Of a DNA stretch of 11,015 nucleotides, positions 6,336-11,015 are shown one piece after another. The stretch comes from Haplosporangium gracile. Taxonomy: Eukaryota > Mortierellomycota > Mortierellomycetes > Mortierellales > Mortierellaceae. The DNA lies in the NCBI GenBank assembly GCA_015499985.1, contig JAAAUF010000559.1:1-11015 (forward strand), in the 5' to 3' direction. The translations under genes were made by a program, and so were the position numbers. Numbering within the stretch: the stretch's first letter is position 1; each line of letters opens with the position of its first letter. The notes below the pieces were generated by a model that saw only the letters and a program-made list of their open reading frames with translations, was not told where the DNA came from and searched no databases.

Positions 6336-9300
6336 TTACGACGCCGTAAAAAACTGGTTGACCATATCTTTGATCATCGATACATCGTAACGAATGTACT
6401 TTTGTGCATTCTTGGTAAACTCCATCGTACCATGTCCACCCGAGGAGGAGGCATACTTGGTCAAGAACTTGTCGTACATGGGGATCATAATCTGGTTGAC
6501 ATCCTTCAGAACCATGGTCCTAAGATCCATATCCGGAATCGAGTACTGCTTCTGCGCCTTCCAGAGCTCATCAAAGTCGTGATTAAAGTTCTTGAACTTG
6601 TCCTTGACCATCTGACGCTGACTTGAGTTCAACACTTGCTGGAGACCTCCGTCCTGTACATAGGTCACATCCATTAGGTGCTCAACACAGCCCTTCCAGT
6701 TGTCCTGGTACAGATCGACATTCTGCTTCAGGGGCCGCTCATACACAGCAGAAGCGAGGCTGTTGGGTGGTGCGTTGCTTGCATCCGGTCCATTGATGAC
6801 TTCCAAGAGTCCCGGTGTCGTACGAACAGATTTTGAAATGTAAAAGTAGTTGTTAAGCAGGAACAGCTGAATCAACGACTGACCCTTCTTATAGAACTTC
6901 GATTTCGAGTCAATGTTCTGCACCAGCGCCTCCAACACGTCCGCTGTAAAGATAAGATGAAAATAGAGTCGCCTTGGTTAGTTTCGAAATGAACACTGCC
7001 GCCTCTGCACAGCGCTAACATATCGCCTCACTGAATAAAAAAGTGGTGGCCTACCAAAGTAATGCTGTAAGACTGCGCTCCGTCCAGATCGGCCAGCAGC
7101 TTGGGAGCGACGATTCTGCGATGCTCCGCTTTCAGAGTTGTTCCAATTGCCATCGCCCATCTGATTAAGAATTGATTCGACCATTGGTTGGTATGTCATC
7201 AGGCGCTTCATGTAGTTGAGGGTCTATATGAATCGTAAGCGTGTTTCATGGTTAACGCCTATCCCGTACGTGAAAACAATGTATGTTCCTCTCGTCATTC
7301 CACCACACGCCACTTATCCTTACATCTGAAGTAAGCTGATGAACTGTTCCGTCCAGAGGCATAGCCTGGTACTTGGGATTATTATGGTTCTAAGTACATG
7401 ATGCAATAAAAAAAAGTGGCGTCAGTTTTATGGTTGTTCCGCATAGAGTTGTGTTAGGCTTTAGCCAATTAGTCATGTGCTGCGGGACCGCTGGACATAC
7501 CCTGAGTTCACCGAGGAAGTCGATGAATGTCTTCATAGCTGCTGCCTTGAACACCTTGAGCAGCTCTACTGCATCGTTCTCCTTTTGCCTTCTCGCCAGC
7601 TATGCGAATGGTTAAAAAAAATGTTAGGCATCGATTGAAGCACAGAGTACGTTATGACAGTCAAGGTGCAGTTCAATTCATCCAATCGTACGTACCCCAA
7701 AGACACTCTCAAAGGTACTCATGCTGGACTCCAGGGTCTCCATCACGTCAAACAGAATGCCAATTTCGGATGTGTAAGTCTTTCGGACTCTACGAGTGAT
7801 TGTCCGTCCTGTCTCGACCCATTGCTCAATCGGAGGCATAATCGATCCCATGAAAGCCAAACTCAACAACTTGGGGTCCAACAATGTGTCAGCCAAATCA
7901 GCTTCGTTCTAGATGTGTTACAGACAGAAGAGATCCTAGGTGAGTCAAAGAGTTCCGATATTTAAATGCGTAGATCGATTAGCATTGATACTCAAAACAA
8001 CCAATTACTCTGCAAAGCTTGAGAAGAGAGGAAGTATAGGGAATGAAAGGGGAGGAGCCCTTGTCGTAGACGCCTCTGAGTTCGACCATAGATGACTGGT
8101 GGAGTGGAGTCAGAGACTTGATCATGCAGTTGGCTCTAATCTCACAGTAGGACTTTAAATATCCTGTTGGTGTCGCATTGGGGTCCAAATCAATATCAGC
8201 AAGACTCTTGGCGATGGTCACCAAGGTCTGAACAGCGCCTTGGGGGAAAGGTGGGATATCCTTGCGGTCTGACGATGTAACAATTTTGAGGTCCAAAGGC
8301 TGGCTGTTTTGTAACAACAGCTTCTTGAAGAGATCATCCAGTTGTCCTGCTGCAATTTTGAGGCTCCGTTTCTAGTTGGCGATTGAGCAATGCAGTGAGC
8401 GATGAAAAAAAAGAAAGCGATGTTAGTCGTGATCCAATCCTGACTTGTATGTGCTCGTACGTACTCCGTCGATTGTTCCTTTGTGAGTGTATCCAACCAA
8501 GAGGATCATTGCAGCAATCTGGCCCGACGCAATTCTCCAGAGGTAAAATGCCCACAAAGTGGTGCATAAACTCAAAACTAATGGAGGAGATCCAATGTTT
8601 CATAACCAACTTACCAGTTGCTGCACCACTCGATCACCAGCTTTGAGATTGACAGAGCTCATGGCTCGAAGCGACTCCCGTATCCGCCCAATTGACTGAA
8701 GGTACGACTGCAAGTCCTGATCGGATAAGGGTCGGGTCACAATGGCCTCCTCCCTCGAAGCCAAGTCAAAGTAAGAAAGAATCGCCTCCAATGCTGCTAC
8801 CGTCTGGTTCATGTCTAAACAATGGGAAAAAAATACAGTTGTAAATGCTTAAATAACACGCACATTCATAAGGTACCTCTGCCAAGTATGTTTTTGTCCA
8901 TTCCTGAAGCTGTTTTTTTGACACATACTTCCTGCAAGCCGTGTAAGGCTTTGGGTTGACTTGTGGATAGGCAAGACTGAAGTCTCCAGACTCGCCAGCC
9001 GAGTGTCGAATGAATTGAGAATGTTCACCTGTTTGTTGAAAGTAAAACGGAGTAAAGTATGTCAATAAAAAGGTTCACCCGAATGTCCGTACTATGCTCT
9101 TCATCTCTCTTGCCCATGAATGAGAACGAGATCTCTCTCGTTTGCTTGCCATTTTTGTGGAAACCGTGTTGGTCTTCTCCAGGTTCGTCACCAGTCCGTC
9201 GAGTTCTGCCACTTCCTCATCGAGGAACGTCTTGTTGTCCCGGGTACTATTGTTCAAACGAGGAGCAGGAGAACGAATGAGTATGACAACAACATGAGAC

Positions 9301-9395
9301 CATCTATGAGACCACCGTGACCATCCGCCAAGTTCTCTTGTCCTGTTGCTCTATCGGCTTGAACTCTGAACTCACCCCTCAGATGCGATAGCCAT
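6336..9395 (-). CDS. EXO70: Exocyst complex subunit Exo70, ten exons
   Basis: Exons: 9395-9376, 9246-9150, 9028-8929, 8814-8615, 8371-8009, 7908-7696, 7599-7501, 7389-7324, 7223-7055 and 6943-6336. They total 1935 nt and code 644 aa, within the family's usual 620-700. Exo70 is the exocyst subunit that, with Sec3, binds plasma-membrane PI(4,5)P2 and Rho GTPases to tether secretory vesicles at growing sites. The N-terminal coiled-coil region (about 8-75) has the family pattern DEEVAELDGLVTNLEKTN, then ILNSFDTRLASLE. LKAGDRVVQQLKRSLKIAAG crosses the exon 4/5 joint (residue 139/140). YCEIRANCMIKSLTPL lies mid-protein. GTVHQLTSDTLNYMKRL crosses the exon 8/9 joint. LQHYFADVLEALVQNIDSKS crosses the last joint (443). 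The end, KYIRYDVSMIKDMVNQFF, is the typical last helix pair. The start MAIASEG is the only ATG that splices (GG|GTGAGT) in frame to exon 2. All introns are GT-AG except intron 2 (GC-AG). Confidence 0.94.
8372..8614 (-). other. EXO70 intron 4, 243 nt, with possible 70-nt cryptic exon
   Basis: Joining 8615 directly to 8371 gives an ungapped family match, so the whole stretch is intron in the productive mRNA. It is twice as long as its siblings. Inside, an AG ends at 8535 and a GTACGT donor begins at 8464, the same hexamer used by intron 6. They define a 70-nt segment (8534-8465) flanked by 80-nt and 93-nt sub-introns. The second sub-intron has CTAAC and a T-rich run. Inclusion would shift the frame and stop within 13 codons of exon 5. 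Confidence 0.5.
9029..9149 (-). other. EXO70 intron 2, GC-AG type
   Basis: The donor reads AAA-ATG|GCAAGC and the acceptor caaacag|GTG. The join gives TNTVSTKMVNILNSFDTRLA, which matches the family pattern (KTN..T.KM..IL.SFD.RL). The only nearby GT donor, ACG|GTTTCC, would delete five conserved positions (VSTKM). Confidence 0.75.
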
Positions 9396-9617
9396 TTTGT
9401 TTCTGTTGCTGTTGTCCTGTTAGTTTCCTGTTTATGCTTTTTCAACGCGCGTTTGAGTATTCGTGCGTGGAGCGTGGGTGGGCTTGAGTTCTTTCCCTTG
9501 TTCAATGTGGAGCTGGAGCGGAGTTATGAGTCGAGTCTAGTAGGTGTTGTTGATTATGTTGTTGAGTGTCCGTGATGAATTAGCTGCTGAAGAGAATCGG
9601 ATGATGGCGAAGAAAAT

Positions 9618-9690
9618 GAGAGAGGGAGAGAGGAAAGAAGAAAAGGAGAGAAGAGGAAGAAGAGGAAGGAGAGGAAGGAGAGGAGGAGGA
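9618..9690 (-). promoter_or_regulatory. 73-nt uninterrupted pyrimidine tract upstream of EXO70
   Basis: The plus strand is purely A/G from 9618 to 9690 with GGAAGGAGA-type units, so the EXO70 sense strand is purely C/T, 223-295 nt before its ATG. Position and composition mirror the tract upstream of the epimerase. Confidence 0.6.
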
Positions 9691-10301
9691 CGGAAATGAA
9701 GAAGGAGCGGGAAGTGGGAAGAGGAAAAAGTAAGCGTGAAAACCAATATCAGAGGCGAAATTAAGCGCACAAAACAATTGAACTGAAAAAAACAAAGTGT
9801 CCCGCTGGACCATTCATGTTTTTCAGTCGTGTGGATGAACAAGGGGCAGAATGAGGCACCCTGTCCTTTCAGAATTTGTGTATCTATTTGACTGCTCTCA
9901 CTGTCCCAGCTAAACACTATCTTCTTAGGAGCAGCATATCTAATGTACAGGGATTTATACGAAGCTGGTCCCAGGCACTAGGGATCTCTACCAGGCGCCA
10001 GCACTGATCACTGTTTCTGTGTCTGTGCCTCTAAGGGATCAGACATAATAAACTGGAACCAAAATAAAAAAACGGCCATCGCAGAACAAAACAGAAGAGT
10101 ACATCCAAAGACAGCAACCACTACTCTGTTTAGCCCTCCTGCAGCTCGAATAGACTCTGGTGGTGGTGGCAATTGAACAAAGAAGGGGCCCCGTCATCAG
10201 TTCCTCCCGTCATCATTTTCTTGTCATCAGCTGAATCCTACTATCAAAGTACTTGAAAAGCTGTCTTCCCACACCTCCCCACCCTGTTCTCTCAGTCTGT
10301 G

Positions 10302-10312
10302 CCCCCCCCCCC
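10302..10312 (+). repeat. C11 homopolymer
   Basis: Eleven C residues lie in the leader/promoter of the WD40 gene, within a longer C/T-rich region. Confidence 0.9.
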
Positions 10313-10556
10313 ATCCCTCTGTCCTCCTTCTTGACTCGCCTCTCCTTGTTCTTTCCTTCCCTTACCCTTCCCTTCACTTTTCTTCACTCTCTGTCCCTTT
10401 TTTGGTCATTTCTCACACCACTTTCCTATTTTTATTTCACTTCTTTCTTTCGTTCTTTCCTTTTACCCTCACTTCTACACGCACTCTTTGTCGCACTTAC
10501 TACCACCATACGACTTATACTCGCACGACTTCAGGACACACGCACACATTACAACA

Positions 10557-10810
10557 ATGGGCACCGTCTACAAATCCCAAACGCAAATCATTCGCGACGA
10601 CTGCGAGTTCCTCAAGCCCCAGCCCAGGGTCCATCACCAACGTCTGACCATCCAGCACTGGCAACTTAGAGACCTAATCACCTGTCCCAAGACAAGCGAG
10701 GAGTTTATTTATGTTAATCAGAACGCCGTCAACGCTTACAACACCAGGACAAAGGCCACCACCCAACTCATGAAGGACCTCACCTTCCACCCCACCTCTT
10801 TGACAGCTTC
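10557..10810 (+). CDS. WD40-repeat protein, first exon only (C2A9.03-like)
   Basis: The ATG at 10557 has a good context (acaacaATGG) and opens 84 codons plus 2 nt. It ends at a donor, GCT-TC|GTAAGC; reading through gives an immediate TAA, which supports the splice. QHWQLRDL (33-40), a Val/Asn/Tyr strand (about 52-60) and DLTFHPTSLTA (74-84) resemble the N-terminal part of the conserved, uncharacterised WD-repeat family typified by S. pombe C2A9.03 and its plant relatives. There the motif HFQLRNL precedes the first blades. The family usually continues with a Gly/Ala-rich GYxAAGGQ-type strand. The function is unknown; a seven-blade propeller scaffold is inferred. The gene is truncated by the window end, so no catalytic or binding residues can be judged. 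It is divergent from EXO70. Confidence 0.68.
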
Positions 10811-11015
10811 GTAAGCGTGTTTTCTTTAAGAGAAACTGAGCTGGCCAAGCCAATTTGTGCCTTGTGGTGTGGACACGCCATTGGTGCAATCAATCGACGA
10901 TACGAACGAGGAGAAGAGTGTTGCGTGTGTGTCTACCCCTTCAGGGGCATGTGCAAAACAAGAAAGAACTTACAAAAAAAAAGGCGACAGGAGCTCTTTT
11001 GCCATGGGTCAAAAA
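10811..11015 (+). other. WD40 gene intron 1 (start), running to the window end
   Basis: It begins GTAAGC. Candidate acceptors inside the window (ccccttcag near 10943, gcgacag near 10990) can be joined in frame, but their continuations (GMCKTRKN or SSFAMGQ) do not look like the family's next strand. The true exon 2 is therefore probably outside the window. Confidence 0.5.

Larger units (their letters stand above)
9396..10556. other. Divergent promoter region of EXO70 and the WD40 gene
   Basis: This region is 1161 bp with no supported gene. The left third is purine-rich on plus (pyrimidine-rich for EXO70). The middle (9750-10250) is ordinary mixed sequence, with GTCATCA repeated three times between about 10193 and 10230. 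The right third (10254-10500) is C/T-rich on the sense strand of the WD40 gene and includes a C11 run. Open frames in both flanks are Pro/Ser/Leu/Phe-rich products of these tracts. Confidence 0.55.

Noticed and set aside
8334..8609. 91-codon minus-strand frame crossing EXO70 intron 4, and the RIASGQIAAMILLVGYTHK-like frame inside it
   Set aside because: Skipping the whole interval gives an ungapped Exo70 match (LKAGDRVVQQL + KRSLKIAAG), so it is not normal coding sequence. The cryptic exon idea is kept only as a finding.
8766..9065. Minus-strand open frame of 99 codons over EXO70 exon 3
   Set aside because: A different frame of the same bases gives VNILNSFDTRLASLETSV..., which fits Exo70 and splices with a better donor (A|GTATGT at 8928) to MNQTVAAL. 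The long frame is a shadow.
9537..9917. 126-codon minus-strand frame upstream of EXO70
   Set aside because: About half is Leu/Ser/Pro/Phe repeats encoded by the pure pyrimidine tract; it is promoter or leader, not a gene.
10253..10669. 138-codon plus-strand frame over the WD40 leader
   Set aside because: It is low-complexity Pro/Leu/Ser/Phe; the WD40-like protein lies in another frame from 10557.
1..11015. Search by eye for CRISPR arrays, insertion sequences, terminal repeats, rRNA and viral remnants
   Set aside because: No regularly spaced repeats, transposase motifs, long direct or inverted termini, or rRNA-like sequence were seen; the repeats are simple microsatellites.

Overview
The window looks like nuclear DNA of a filamentous, early-diverging fungus. 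The fit is best to Mucoromycota of the Mortierella type, but that assignment is inference from gene style; no marker gene is present. The evidence is split genes with many short spliceosomal introns (mostly 96-129 nt, GTAAGT/GTACGT/GTATGT-type donors, CTAAC-like branch sites), long gaps between genes, promoters rich in pyrimidines on the sense strand, and eukaryote-only proteins such as the exocyst subunit Exo70 and TMEM223. I found no bacterial, viral, transposon or CRISPR features.

Layout from left to right. Positions 3-182 hold an open, coding-like stretch cut by the window edge, with uncertain strand. Positions 550-1794 (minus) hold a three-exon gene for a mitochondrial TMEM223-like inner-membrane protein of 317 aa. 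Positions 1795-4605 form a 2.8-kb divergent intergenic region. It contains an orphan coding-like segment (2569-2757), a possible remote first exon (3504-3540), a TATA box (3973-3980) and an 80-nt pure pyrimidine run (4265-4344). Positions 4606-5886 (plus) hold an intronless UDP-glucose 4-epimerase of 426 aa with an unusual C-terminal tail. Positions 5887-6335 are a convergent intergenic gap. Positions 6336-9395 (minus) hold EXO70, which I reconstructed as ten exons coding 644 aa. One of its introns is GC-AG and one is oversized with a cryptic exon inside. Positions 9396-10556 are a divergent promoter region. At 10557 (plus) the first exon of a WD40-repeat protein begins; its remaining exons lie beyond the window.

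The genes do not form a pathway. They are unrelated housekeeping functions: mitochondrial complex IV biogenesis, galactose/nucleotide-sugar metabolism, polarised exocytosis and a WD40 scaffold. Galactosyl precursors for wall polymers and exocyst-driven tip growth both serve the hyphal wall, but nothing in the sequence shows co-regulation apart from a shared promoter style. I see no clear new multi-gene system. The observations most worth a second look are the splicing oddities in EXO70 and the TMEM223-like gene, the duplicated ATG context upstream of the epimerase, the epimerase gatekeeper residue, and the orphan coding island at 2569-2757.
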